DNA of 64,000 bases from Pseudodesulfovibrio nedwellii. Its GTDB lineage: Bacteria > Desulfobacterota > Desulfovibrionia > Desulfovibrionales > Desulfovibrionaceae. Positions 53,822 to 63,300 of this stretch are shown piece after piece. The DNA lies in assembly GCF_027923765.1 (NCBI RefSeq), contig NZ_AP026709.1, positions 1,731,501 through 1,795,500 on the forward strand, in the 5' to 3' direction. The notes below the pieces were generated by a model. That model saw only the letters and a list, made by a program, of their open reading frames with translations. It searched no databases and was not told where the DNA came from. Made by a program: the position numbers and the translations under genes. Positions within the stretch are counted from its first letter, which is position 1. Each line of letters begins with the position of its first letter.

Positions 53822-54766
53822 ATGTACCAAAGACAACAAGAACTAATGCTCATAGAGAGATACAAAGGACGTACTCCGGCTGACGTGACAAACTTGATCA
53901 GAAAAGACATCTCGCAACTCTTTCCTAAAAGCGTCCTCGCCAAATCATTGATTATCCTTCACAAATGCAACTCGTGGTCAAAATTGGGCAAAAAAATAAA
54001 ATGGCTTTCTAGCGCTACCGAATACGGAGAACAAGAAGATTTTATTAACGACCTATACTCCGCATTCCTAATTATAAAAGCCAACTGGGATAAAAGATTT
54101 GCCCTAAAAAAAAGAACAAACAAATTTCTTGGGCACTTCACTACTTGTCCCCATTGTTGGCGCTTTGTTTTCAAGCGTTACAACAAAATCAAAAAAGCCC
54201 CTTATTGCTGCTTCCACGAATCCGGTTGTGCCGAATACCAAAGTCACCGACGGGCCCTTTTACGCCTCGCAAAAATCGGAAAAACATCGAGGCTACAGGA
54301 GCTTCGGAGCCTCTACCTAAAACATACTCAAAATGTACTTCACATTTGCCCCCCTAACTACATCAATTTAAAATCTAAAGGAATCCTTGCGCCTGAGGAA
54401 TACGAGCCTGTCGAGCATGACCTCACAGAGATATGGCCCCATCTTCCTCTTACCAAAGAATTTATTTGCAAAACAGGAGGCGACATTCGCAATATCGAAT
54501 CCGTAATATCGGCGCTTGATCCTGTCGATAGGATTGACCCTAATGATATGTGGGACAAAAACGATACCGAAGGTGCTGCATTTGTCCGCGAAAAACGACT
54601 CCTGCTCCACCAAATCATTATTCGTGACGCTAGTTTATACAAATGGGAATTTAGCCAAGCTGAAGCCTGGCTCAAACTCCAGCAGGAAGTACGTTCATCA
54701 AAAGGAGGCCCAAAACCAAACGCAGGAGGGCAACGTATAGGGGCTGGCAGACCGAAAAAACAATGA
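53822..54766 (+). CDS. Hypothetical island protein with cysteine-rich motif and basic tail
   Basis: A 314-residue protein I do not recognise. A cysteine group (CPHCWRFVFKRYNKIKKAPY then CCFHESGC) near residues 104-132 looks like a zinc-binding motif, and the C-terminus (GGPKPNAGGQRIGAGRPKKQ) resembles an AT-hook, suggesting nucleic-acid binding. The gene is AT-rich and lies in the integrase-proximal part of island B, where replication or regulatory genes are usual. Confidence 0.65.
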   Translation: MYQRQQELMLIERYKGRTPADVTNLIRKDISQLFPKSVLAKSLIILHKCNSWSKLGKKIKWLSSATEYGEQEDFINDLYSAFLIIKANWDKRFALKKRTNKFLGHFTTCPHCWRFVFKRYNKIKKAPYCCFHESGCAEYQSHRRALLRLAKIGKTSRLQELRSLYLKHTQNVLHICPPNYINLKSKGILAPEEYEPVEHDLTEIWPHLPLTKEFICKTGGDIRNIESVISALDPVDRIDPNDMWDKNDTEGAAFVREKRLLLHQIIIRDASLYKWEFSQAEAWLKLQQEVRSSKGGPKPNAGGQRIGAGRPKKQ

Positions 54767-54907
54767 CCATTTTCTTCTACATATTTGACGATGGGCCCCC
54801 TTCAACTTACCAATGAACATATGATTCTCTGTTTAAAACCAGATATTTATCCCAAAATCAAGACACACAGAACACAGAATTATTGTATCTACACAACCAA
54901 CCGTATT

Positions 54908-54937
54908 CATCACGATGCATCACGATCAATCACAATG
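54908..54937 (+). repeat. Iteron-like cluster 1: CATCACGATN repeats, 10-bp period
   Basis: CATCACGATG (54908), CATCACGATC (54918) and AATCACAATG (54928) follow each other without gap. One-helix-turn phasing is typical of cooperative binding by excisionases or replication initiators. Confidence 0.6.
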
Positions 54938-55036
54938 GTTGTAGTCGCTGAGCAACAACAGACTCCAACAAATGCTGTATGTCTTCGACCACAAATCGGA
55001 CCTAGGGGACCTCATTCACTCTGAACTTCCCTGATT

Positions 55037-55066
55037 CATCACAATTCATCAAAAACAATCAAACCG
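55037..55066 (+). repeat. Iteron-like cluster 2: CATCANNANN repeats, 10-bp period
   Basis: CATCACAATT (55037), CATCAAAAAC (55047) and AATCAAACCG (55057) repeat the pattern of cluster 1, including the shift from CATC to AATC in the third unit, 129 bp downstream. Confidence 0.5.
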
Positions 55067-55430
55067 TTGAATTTAAAGAATAACTTGAAGAAACTTACCA
55101 GCCTGTTATTATCCCTCCACCTTCCAGAATGAACAAGCGATACTGGCAGAAGCAGAAGCCTCAGAACTCAATGTGTCCTGGCGTACCATTGAGTATAATT
55201 AATGACCTTCTGCCCCCTATGGGCGGAACGCCACCTGACCGCATTACATAGGCAGGATGACCGCCACATCCTGCTGGTTGGTTCTTCATATTGAACCTCG
55301 GTTATGAGATGAACAGGAAAGCGAAACCGAACCGCGAACCGAAGAGTCATCCGGCCCAGAAACCGCCCTCTCACCAGGGTCTATATTCCTAACCAGCATT
55401 CGAACTGGGCGCTGTTCGGCAACCTTCATC

Positions 55431-55667
55431 ATGGAGGCTGCTATGCAGTATCAAAATAACCAAGCACTCTTACCTAACCTCTTTACAATTCAAGACGCCG
55501 CAACCTTTCTGCGCGTCCACCGTTCCACCATTTCTCGCATCATTTCCACTGGCGATTTACCCTGCATCAGAGTAAGATCACGTAAGCTGATCCGAGAGCA
55601 GGATTTGCTAGCGTTCATTGACAGCCAAATCGGAATTGAAACGGGCGGAAGCTCGCAGGAGTACTAG
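55431..55667 (+). CDS. Excisionase-type helix-turn-helix protein
   Basis: A 78-residue protein, or 74 from the ATG at 55443: NLFTIQDAATFLRVHRSTIS, RIISTGDLPCIRVRSRKLIR, EQDLLAFIDSQ. This is the MerR-like HTH_17 fold of the excisionase family. It ends 3 bp before the integrase gene, so the two form an xis-int pair. Confidence 0.88.
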   Translation: MEAAMQYQNNQALLPNLFTIQDAATFLRVHRSTISRIISTGDLPCIRVRSRKLIREQDLLAFIDSQIGIETGGSSQEY

Positions 55668-55670
55668 CCC

Positions 55671-56794
55671 ATGGCTACAGTAACCATTGCGAAATGCCCC
55701 AGAAAAAAGACCAAAGATGTATACCGTGTAGACTTCTACTGCCCGGAAACACAAATGAAAAAATATTACGGCACGTTCAAGAGAAAAAGCGATGCGAAAG
55801 CGGCAAAAGCCAAACTTGAAGTTACAATAGATGGCGGAGAATTAATTGAGATGCCAAGGGCCAACAGGTCCTTACGAAACAAGACCGTCAATCACTTCTG
55901 TGATCTCAAAAAAAAGAGTGGAAAAGACGCAAACAAGAAGGGAGTCTCAGCCCTGTCACAGCTTCAGGATATATAGGCCGTCTGAAACGAATCCGAAAAA
56001 CGTTTGGAAGAAAGCTGATCGGGACGATTACCGAAGAACTCCTTCTCGACTTCCGAGCCAAAGAAGCTCATCGCAACTCCCCAGCCTCGGCGAATCGGTA
56101 TCTGTTCGTTGTTCAACAAGTAATAAAGCTGGCATCGAAAGAAAAGGCGATCACTACTGATCCGTCTGCCTCAATCCCGAAATTAAGCGAAAAACAACAT
56201 GAACGGAAAGTATTCCTCACCCCTAACGAGGTTGAGATATTACTCGAACAAGCTAGAAAACAAAAAACACGACACTACATGGTGCTGGCGATTCTGCTTG
56301 CCGTAGAGCATGGATGTGCTCGCCAAGAGATACTTGACCTCAAATGGTCCCAAATTGACCTGGGCTTTCAAGACACAGGAGTAATCAACTTCTACCGCAC
56401 CAAAAATAAGAACGACAGGCTTCACTCAATTATGCCGAGAACGAGAGAAGCCTTGCTTGAGCGAAAGGCCCACCTTGAGAAGATGAGAAAACAGCGTGGA
56501 ATCGAAGTGAAAAACGAGCATGTTGTCGGGAAACTCAATGGCTGTAGGTCCACCAACTTCAACAAGGCTTGGCGGACCATCCGTGACGCATGCGGCTTCA
56601 ACAAGAAGCTCAACTTCCATGACCACCGCCACACTTATTGTACCAACATCGTGCTGGCGGGCGGGTCAACAAAACACGCAGCATCCATGATCGGCCATAA
56701 TGATCCGCGTATGACCGAACGTTATACCAACCTCGAGAACCTCCTCCACAACCCGGTACAGGACAAGTTGGCCGCACACTACCAAAACACATAA
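55671..56794 (+). pseudogene. Tyrosine-recombinase integrase split by a -1 frameshift (possibly programmed)
   Basis: The first frame (55671-55976) encodes the Arm-type N-terminal domain and ends at TAG 55974. The rest of the protein is in the -1 frame: RRKQEGSLSPVTASGYIGRL, KRIRKTFGRKLIGTITEELL, then the catalytic domain with Arg (EHGCARQEIL), HDHRHTYCTN (HxxR), GHNDPRMTERYTN with the Tyr nucleophile, to 56794. The best join is at the eight-A run 55908-55915, where A_AAA_AAG is in the zero frame; a -1 slip gives EWKRRKQEGSLSPVT, a normal core-binding domain start. Either an indel inactivated the gene or ribosomal slippage rescues it. It lies 100 bp from the tRNA-Ala, which fits its use as the island B integrase. 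Confidence 0.88.
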
Positions 56795-56844
56795 AAATTC
56801 CATTTGGGACATATATGGGACACAGAACCGTTTTTCGGCCCCAA

Positions 56845-56885
56845 ACCAAAGAAAAAAGACTTCGAGCAAATGCTTGAAGTCCTTA
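56845..56885 (-). terminator. Terminator behind intact tRNA-Ala
   Basis: On the minus strand GGACTTCAAGC and GCTCGAAGTC pair around a 4-nt loop (one mismatch), followed by TTTTTT. It lies about 10 bp from the CCA end of the tRNA and would have been brought in by island B. Confidence 0.8.
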
Positions 56886-56894
56886 ACTTTCTTG

Positions 56895-56970
<76 letters not shown>

Positions 56971-57113
56971 ACGCTGTTGGGTGAAGGGGGAAATAGCCAA
57001 GGCGGGAAGCAATGTCAACTGAAAATCTCATTGTAGGGGGAGAGAGTTGTCCATTGATTCATGGCTCGTCTTGCAGTAAGAATAACGGACGGTTGGAATT
57101 ATATGGAGAATAG

Positions 57114-58109
57114 ATGGCACACGTTCTGAAACGGATACTTATCAAACTGCTGTGGGTGGGCGTGGTGTTTCTCGGCATCACGGTTATCAGCTTCTGGGTT
57201 ATTCATCTGGCCCCCGGCTCGCCCACAGATCTTCAGACCACGTTGAACCCCGACGCCGGAATTGAAGCACGTCTCCAGCTCGAAAAGCTCTACGGTTTAG
57301 ATAAGCCTCTGCATATTCAATACGCCAGCTGGCTGAAAAGATTGGTACAACTCGACTTTGGTCAATCCATGTCCGGCGACCATCGCCCGGTCTGGGACAA
57401 GATCAAGGAACGCCTACCTTTAACCTTTGGTATGAATGTGGCTTCCATGGTGCTGACTCTGCTCATCGCGGTTCCCATAGGGGTAACTGCGGCATGGTGG
57501 CGTGGTGGCGTTTTTGATAAACTGTCAACCGTGGTCGTATTCATAGGCTTTGCCATGCCCGGATTCTGGCTGGCCCTGCTGCTCATGCTCTGGCTCGGCA
57601 TTTCCTGGCCCATCCTTCCCATCTCCGGCCTGACATCCATGGGATTCGACTCCATGTCGCCTATGGGTAAACTGTGGGATGTGACCAAGCACCTCATCCT
57701 GCCAATCTTCATCTATACCTCCGGCTCATGGGCAGGCATGTCCCGATTCATGCGTTCCTCCATGCTTGAAGTCCTGCGGCAGGACTACATCATGACTGCG
57801 CGCGCCAAGGGGTTGTCCAGTCGTGTCGTTCTGTTCAAACACGCCCTACGAAACGCACTCATGCCGGTTATCACCATCCTCGGCCTGTCGGTTCCAGCTC
57901 TGATCGGCGGCTCTGTCATCATTGAATCAATCTTCGCCCTGCCCGGCCTTGGGCAACTTTTCTATCAAGCGGTCATGTCACGAGATTACCCTCTCATCAT
58001 GGGATCGTTAGTACTAGGTGCCATATTGACACTTATCGGGAATCTGCTGGCTGACATTGGCTACGGCCTTGCTGATCCACGTATCCGCGTGGGACAAGGG
58101 GGCAAATAA
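57114..58109 (+). CDS. ABC transporter permease, DppB/OppB type
   Basis: A 331-residue permease with six helices and the binding-protein-dependent transport signature (EVLRQDYIMTARAKGLSSRV, the EAA loop with GLSxxxVxxxHALRNAL) near residue 222. The N-terminal TM with SFWVIHLAPGSPTD is typical of the DppB/OppB subunit. With the next gene it forms the membrane channel of a di/oligopeptide or nickel-type importer. ATP-binding and solute-binding genes are not adjacent. First core gene beyond the tRNA. Confidence 0.95.
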   Translation: MAHVLKRILIKLLWVGVVFLGITVISFWVIHLAPGSPTDLQTTLNPDAGIEARLQLEKLYGLDKPLHIQYASWLKRLVQLDFGQSMSGDHRPVWDKIKERLPLTFGMNVASMVLTLLIAVPIGVTAAWWRGGVFDKLSTVVVFIGFAMPGFWLALLLMLWLGISWPILPISGLTSMGFDSMSPMGKLWDVTKHLILPIFIYTSGSWAGMSRFMRSSMLEVLRQDYIMTARAKGLSSRVVLFKHALRNALMPVITILGLSVPALIGGSVIIESIFALPGLGQLFYQAVMSRDYPLIMGSLVLGAILTLIGNLLADIGYGLADPRIRVGQGGK

Positions 58110-58951
58110 TGAAACGCAAACCACTGAAACGAGTCTCCCCATGGGCACGGCACGCCCTGCTCATTCTGGGCGGTCTCATTGTAGGACTGATGTCTCTGGC
58201 CGCAGTCTTTGCTCCACTCCTTGCGCCATTCGATCCCAGTCTCATCAACGTGGATACGTTACTCTTGCCTCCGTCAACAACCCACCTCATGGGCACCGAC
58301 GCTCTGGGCCGCGATGTCTTTTCACGCATTCTGTTTGGTGGCCGCGTCTCACTCTGGGTCGGTTTTGTTGCCGTGGGTATCGCCACTTCCATCGGGCTGG
58401 CCCTCGGCCTGACCGCTGGCTATTTTGGCCGTATTGTGGATGAAATCATCATGCGCGGCGTGGATGTCATGCTCTGCTTCCCTTCCTTTTTCCTCATTCT
58501 GGCGGTCATCGCATTTCTGGAACCAAGCCTGACAAATATCATGATTGTCATCGGTCTGACCGGCTGGATGGGGGTGGCTCGACTGGTCCGCGCCGAGACC
58601 CTGACAATCCGCGAGCGAGATTACGTACTGGCTGCACGAGCTGCCGGTGCTGGGCCCATCCGCATCATTTCCCGACACATCATGCCCAATGCCATCGGCC
58701 CGGTACTCGTTTCCGCCACCCTTGGCGTAGCTGGTGCCATCCTGACTGAATCTTCGCTGTCATTTCTGGGCCTCGGCGTACAGCCGCCAGATGCTTCCTG
58801 GGGCAATATGCTCATGGAAGGTAAAGAAGTCTTGGGAATCGCGTGGTGGTTATCTGTCTTTCCCGGCCTCGCCATTCTATTTACGGTGCTTGGGTACAAC
58901 CTGCTCGGCGAATCCTTACGCGACCTACTCGACCCAAGGCTGAAGCAATGA
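58109..58951 (+). CDS. ABC transporter permease, DppC/OppC type
   Basis: A 280-residue permease. The N-terminal segment LAPFDPSLINVDTLLLPPST, then HLMGTDALGRDVFSRILFGG, is the OppC_N signature, and the EAA loop is ETLTIRERDYVLAARAAGAG. Starts in the stop codon of the DppB gene (TAATG overlap). Partner subunit of the same importer. Confidence 0.95.
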   Translation: MKRKPLKRVSPWARHALLILGGLIVGLMSLAAVFAPLLAPFDPSLINVDTLLLPPSTTHLMGTDALGRDVFSRILFGGRVSLWVGFVAVGIATSIGLALGLTAGYFGRIVDEIIMRGVDVMLCFPSFFLILAVIAFLEPSLTNIMIVIGLTGWMGVARLVRAETLTIRERDYVLAARAAGAGPIRIISRHIMPNAIGPVLVSATLGVAGAILTESSLSFLGLGVQPPDASWGNMLMEGKEVLGIAWWLSVFPGLAILFTVLGYNLLGESLRDLLDPRLKQ

Positions 58952-60162
58952 CCGGGTTCATTACCCGCCATCTATTTCTGTCACTTTTGGCCATCCTATT
59001 GGTCACTCCGGCTCTCGCAGGCACCAACCTGCCCGACACCATCGTACTCTCGCCAACCATTTTGTATCAAACAAAACGCCAAATTCTACAGCGAGATCCG
59101 GCCATTCGTCCGGCATATGAAAATTTCATCAACGAAGCCAAACAGGCCTTGGATGCTTCCATCGAATCCGTCACCTTGAAAAAAAAGGCTGGCCCAAGCA
59201 ACGATCGCCATGATTACTGGTCGTTGTCGCCTGACTGGTGGCCGAACCCCGCGATCAAAAACGGCTTGCCCTATGTGCAACACCCCGGGGAAGCCAACCC
59301 CGAAGCTTCATCTGACATTTATGACCGCTCTCGACTGTCACGCATGGCAAGGCAGGCAACAACACTGGCTCTTGCATGGTATTTCACAGGCGACGAGCTA
59401 TACGCCAGCAAAAGCACCGCGTTGATCATGGCGTGGTGTAGCGATTCCTCAACCCGAGTCAATCCGAACATGCTCTATGCCCACTCACGGCTAGGTGTCG
59501 CAGAAGGTCATCATACCGGCATCATTGAGACACGCGACCTCATCCGCGTGGTGGATGCGGCCCTCATACTTGAACCTTCCCACGCATGGTCCAAATCGAC
59601 CAGTCGAAAAATCAAAAAGTGGTTCTCCGCATACGTTCAATGGCTGATGCACAGTGAATTCGGTCGCCGCGAAGCAGAATCCCGCGACGAGCACGGCACA
59701 TGGTTTGACGCACAGGTTGCCGTATATGCCCTGTACGCAGAAGATATAGACCTAGCCCGAACCATCATACGTACGGCCGAACGACGGCGTATAGTACGCC
59801 AAATAATGCCTGACGGGTCCATGCCCTACGCGCTGAAACAGCCCCGATCACGCAACGCCACCTTTTCTACGCTTGAAGCATACGCAATTCTCTCCAGTGT
59901 GGGCGAACGCCTGGGGCTTGATCTCTGGAATTGGGCAGACCCCGTAGGGCCATCCATCCGGCAAGCCCTCGACTTTGCGGCCCCATATCTCAATCCCAAA
60001 AAAAAATGGCCGCATGGGACAACAGGGGTGTTCAATCCGTACCGCTACGTTCCTCTTTTCCGCAGGGCCGCACTGGTGTATAAGGACAATCGTTACCTTG
60101 ATTATTTAAACGAGTTACCCAAGGCCCATGGCGCACGGGACAACTCGATACTTTTTTACTAG
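58948..60162 (+). CDS. Alginate-lyase-family exported protein
   Basis: About 404 residues from ATG 58948, overlapping the permease stop (ATGA). Signal peptide HLFLSLLAILLVTPALAG. The mature part resembles the PL5/AlgL-like alpha/alpha toroid: KKAGPSNDRHDYWSLSPDWW, YSSRLSRMARQ-like segment (DRSRLSRMARQATTLALAWY), MLYAHSRLGVAEGHHTGIIE and ESRDEHGTWFDAQVAVYALY. Family members act on uronic-acid polymers by beta-elimination or are of unknown activity. Coupling to peptide-type permeases is unusual. Confidence 0.85.
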   Translation: MTGFITRHLFLSLLAILLVTPALAGTNLPDTIVLSPTILYQTKRQILQRDPAIRPAYENFINEAKQALDASIESVTLKKKAGPSNDRHDYWSLSPDWWPNPAIKNGLPYVQHPGEANPEASSDIYDRSRLSRMARQATTLALAWYFTGDELYASKSTALIMAWCSDSSTRVNPNMLYAHSRLGVAEGHHTGIIETRDLIRVVDAALILEPSHAWSKSTSRKIKKWFSAYVQWLMHSEFGRREAESRDEHGTWFDAQVAVYALYAEDIDLARTIIRTAERRRIVRQIMPDGSMPYALKQPRSRNATFSTLEAYAILSSVGERLGLDLWNWADPVGPSIRQALDFAAPYLNPKKKWPHGTTGVFNPYRYVPLFRRAALVYKDNRYLDYLNELPKAHGARDNSILFY

Positions 60163-60173
60163 GCTGGAGCTTC

Positions 60174-61787
60174 ATGCTTGAACTGTTACGGATCAAGAAC
60201 CTTGCCCTCATAGAAGACGTTGAGCTGGAATTCTCTCCGGGGCTAAACACGCTCACAGGTGAAACTGGTGCGGGCAAATCCTTTATCATGCGAGCCGTGG
60301 ATTTCCTCATGGGCGAACGCATGGACAAGAAACTGGTCCGCCCCGGCAGCAATAAGGCATCGGTGGAAGCATTATTTGTGCTGCCTGAAGGCGAAACAGT
60401 CATTCGCCGTGAACTTTCCGCCGAGACAGGCCGCAGTCGTGTCTACATCAACGACACGCTGTCATCTCAGCCGACAATTCGCGACATGCGCACGCGACTG
60501 ATCATCCACACCAGCCAACATGGACAGCAAAAGCTGCTTTCTCCGGCCTTTCAGTCGGAAATCCTCGACTCCTTCATTCCTGACCAATCCATTCTGATTC
60601 AACGCAACGACAAACTCGCAGTGCTCAAGGATGTGCTGGAACGCAAACGTCATCTCAACGAAAAGTACGACGACATAGAAAAACAGCGCGATTTCTTTGA
60701 GTATCAAAAAAAGGAAATTGACGCTGTTGATCCGCAGCCGGATGAAGAAAACGAGCTTGAGGAACGCAAAAAAATTCTCAAGGACCGGGAACGTGCCGGA
60801 GAATGTCTACAAAATGCACTGGACATTCTGCACGGCGAAATCAGCATGCTCGACAACATGACATTGCTCACCCGCGAAATGGAAATTGTCGCTCGACTCT
60901 TTCCCGGATTCGACGAGGACCGCGAAGCCATAGAGGAATTACGCATTCGGTTGCATGATCTCGACTCACGACTCAGACGTGGACCGGGAAACCTGGAAGA
61001 TGACGACCCCATGTCTCTTGACGATATCGAATCACGTCTTTTCGAATTGGCCAAGCTCAAACGAAAGCTTCGACGCAATCTGGATGACATCGTCACCATG
61101 AAAGTGGAAATAGATGAAAACCTTTCCTTCCTCGACGCCTGTGCTCTGGACATGAAGAACCTGTCCCGCGAAGAGTCCGCAGCCGCGTCAAATCTTCAGA
61201 TAACACTCGGCGAAGTCAACAAGGCCCGGAAAAAAGCGGCAAAGGAACTTTCTATCCGCATCGTGGATGAATTGTTCGATCTCGGCTTTTCCGAACACAT
61301 CAAAGTACATTTCGAATTTGAAGCACGCGAGTTGTATCCCGGTTGTGACGACATGCGTGGGCGCCTCATGTGGGTGCCCAACCCCGGCCAGCCAGCCCAG
61401 CCGCTCGACAAAATAGCCTCGGGCGGAGAGCTGTCACGATTCCTGCTCGCATTGGTCACCATGCGCGGTGACAACGCCAAGGAACACGATGCCCTGCCAT
61501 CACTTATTTTTGATGAAGTAGACGCCGGAATTGGAGGCTTGACACTCAACTCGGTTGGCGGCAAACTCCGCGCCCTTGCAGACCGCCAGCAAATGTTGCT
61601 CATTACCCATTGGCCACAACTGGCAGGCAAGGCCGACCGTCATTTCTTCATCAAGAAAGAAGTTGTGGACGGGGAGACCTACACCCGCTGTAACCGGCTG
61701 GAAACCGATGCCATCATGGATGAATTATCCCGCATGGCAGGCGGCGGAGAACAAGGTCGAGCATTGGCTGAAAAACTCGTTAAGTAG
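60174..61787 (+). CDS. recN: DNA repair protein RecN
   Basis: A 537-residue SMC-like ATPase: MLELLRIKNLALIEDVELEF, Walker A GETGAGKSFIMRAVDF, a long coiled-coil middle (residues about 150-340), signature IASGGELSRFLLALVT and Walker B SLIFDEVDAGIGGLT, then ALADRQQMLLITHWPQLAGK. Length and motif order fit RecN, which acts at DNA double-strand breaks. ATG 60174 is the only sensible start. Confidence 0.97.
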   Translation: MLELLRIKNLALIEDVELEFSPGLNTLTGETGAGKSFIMRAVDFLMGERMDKKLVRPGSNKASVEALFVLPEGETVIRRELSAETGRSRVYINDTLSSQPTIRDMRTRLIIHTSQHGQQKLLSPAFQSEILDSFIPDQSILIQRNDKLAVLKDVLERKRHLNEKYDDIEKQRDFFEYQKKEIDAVDPQPDEENELEERKKILKDRERAGECLQNALDILHGEISMLDNMTLLTREMEIVARLFPGFDEDREAIEELRIRLHDLDSRLRRGPGNLEDDDPMSLDDIESRLFELAKLKRKLRRNLDDIVTMKVEIDENLSFLDACALDMKNLSREESAAASNLQITLGEVNKARKKAAKELSIRIVDELFDLGFSEHIKVHFEFEARELYPGCDDMRGRLMWVPNPGQPAQPLDKIASGGELSRFLLALVTMRGDNAKEHDALPSLIFDEVDAGIGGLTLNSVGGKLRALADRQQMLLITHWPQLAGKADRHFFIKKEVVDGETYTRCNRLETDAIMDELSRMAGGGEQGRALAEKLVK

Positions 61788-61892
61788 AGATGTGACCGGT
61801 AAGCCTACCGGCGGTCTCTCCGAGGGCTCAAGAACCTTCTAAAAAAGGGGCTTGAGAATCTCCCAAACTTTTTGTGTGCGCTTCGCGCAGGG

Positions 61893-62495
61893 ATGACCAT
61901 CGTGACCAACCTCTTCATCTCCCTTTATATCAAATTATTTTTCCTGCTGACGCCATTTTTCGTTTTGTCAGTATTCCTGTCATTCATCGAAGACATGGAC
62001 GTAATTGAACAACGAAAACTGGCAATTCGGGTAACCATTTCCGTCTTGGTTATTGTGCTGACACTCTACTTTGCCGGGAACCCTATCTTTTCGACGTTAG
62101 GCATTACGTTGGATGGATTCCGCGTTGGCGCAGGAAGCCTGCTGTTCCTGTCTGCCGTATCATTAGTATCCGGCAAACGCACCCGACCGGAACCAGAAGA
62201 CGATACGGATGTGGCGGTGGTTCCATTGGCTATCCCCATCACTGTGGGCCCAGCCACCATCGGTACGTTGCTCATTCTTGGTGCAGAACTTGGTGGTGCG
62301 ACAGAACGACTCATTGGCGCAGCGTCTCTGATTGCAGCCTGCCTGACCGTAGGATTGATGCTTTTTGTCGCTCCAGCTCTGAAACGGGTCATCGGCTCCA
62401 TGGGGCTCGCAGTTCTGACCAAAATAACCGGCCTGATCCTGTCAGCCATGGCCGCTCAAATCGTGTTTACAGGCGTGGCCAACTTCCTGTCATAA
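61893..62495 (+). CDS. MarC-family membrane protein
   Basis: About 200 residues with six helices, starting MTIVTNLFISLYIKLFFLLT, then PFFVLSVFLSFIEDM; FRVGAGSLLFLSAVSLVSGK and VVPLAIPITVGPATIGTLLI with the conserved PLAxPxxxGPA motif. MarC proteins are inner-membrane proteins of unclear function. ATG 61893 is preferred to an upstream TTG. Confidence 0.9.
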   Translation: MTIVTNLFISLYIKLFFLLTPFFVLSVFLSFIEDMDVIEQRKLAIRVTISVLVIVLTLYFAGNPIFSTLGITLDGFRVGAGSLLFLSAVSLVSGKRTRPEPEDDTDVAVVPLAIPITVGPATIGTLLILGAELGGATERLIGAASLIAACLTVGLMLFVAPALKRVIGSMGLAVLTKITGLILSAMAAQIVFTGVANFLS

Positions 62496-62590
62496 TCAAT
62501 ATCCATCCAAAAGACTCCACACGTCATACGATACAAAATTTCATCAAAGGGCTCTGTACGAGGTAACATTTTTCCGGTATTTTACCTTAT

Positions 62591-63295
62591 ATGAAATTTT
62601 TCGTATCATTATTGCTCACCATATTCATAGCTTGTCCTGCATTTGCTGGACAAGCACTGGTCTTGGCGATGGGAGAGGATGATACAACTGCTGCCACGGG
62701 CATATTGGCCATCCTCAAAACCGCCTATTCCAGAATTGGCATAGAAGTAAAAGGCAAGGTTCTTCCAGCAAACCGTGCCTTGGTCGACTCGAATACAGGC
62801 TACATCGACGGAGAACTCTGCCGAATCGCCGACATTGAATCAGAGCACCCAAATCTCATTCGTATTCCCGTAACAATCATGACTGTTGATATCATGGCCT
62901 ACACCATTAAAAACAGCTTCCCCATCAAAGGCTGGAAAAGCCTCGAAGAACGACGAATCGGCATCAAGGCAGGCCTCAGATACGCGGAAATACGGACGCA
63001 GGGGATGCCAAACGTTCTCCGTACAACAAACCATGACACACTGTTCAAACTTCTCGCCGCAAACCGTCTTGATGTCGTTATTGCCACGCGAAGCATCCAC
63101 CCTGCCCAAAGTGAAAAAGCATACGTCAAAAAATTCTATGCCCATGAGCCTCCACTTGCAAAATTGGAACTCTACCACTATCTCCATATAAAACATGCAG
63201 AATTGGTCCCGCTCATTACAGAGGTCCTTTCCCGCATGCACGAAAGCGGAGAAATGGACAAAATAAGAAACAGTGCCATGCAGACAAAAGAATAG
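62591..63295 (+). CDS. Periplasmic solute-binding protein (PBP2-like)
   Basis: A 234-residue protein with signal peptide (FFVSLLLTIFIACPAFAGQ) and the SBP_bac_3-like fold: GILAILKTAYSRIGIEVKGK, PANRALVDSNTGYIDGELCR, KSLEERRIGIKAGLRYAEIR and LLAANRLDVVIATR. It is a single-domain binding protein without adjacent transporter genes, as often seen in Desulfovibrio-type genomes; ligand unknown. Confidence 0.87.
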   Translation: MKFFVSLLLTIFIACPAFAGQALVLAMGEDDTTAATGILAILKTAYSRIGIEVKGKVLPANRALVDSNTGYIDGELCRIADIESEHPNLIRIPVTIMTVDIMAYTIKNSFPIKGWKSLEERRIGIKAGLRYAEIRTQGMPNVLRTTNHDTLFKLLAANRLDVVIATRSIHPAQSEKAYVKKFYAHEPPLAKLELYHYLHIKHAELVPLITEVLSRMHESGEMDKIRNSAMQTKE

Positions 63296-63300
63296 AGCCC

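Larger units (their letters stand above)
54767..55430. other. Integrase-proximal non-coding region with iteron-like repeats
   Basis: About 660 bp without an intact gene. Two clusters of 10-bp repeats are listed separately. Around 55110-55200 the plus strand reads NEQAILAEAEASELNVSWRT then IEYN and stop, which resembles the end of an island primase or helicase and may be a remnant. Minus-strand frames have no motifs. Confidence 0.5.
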
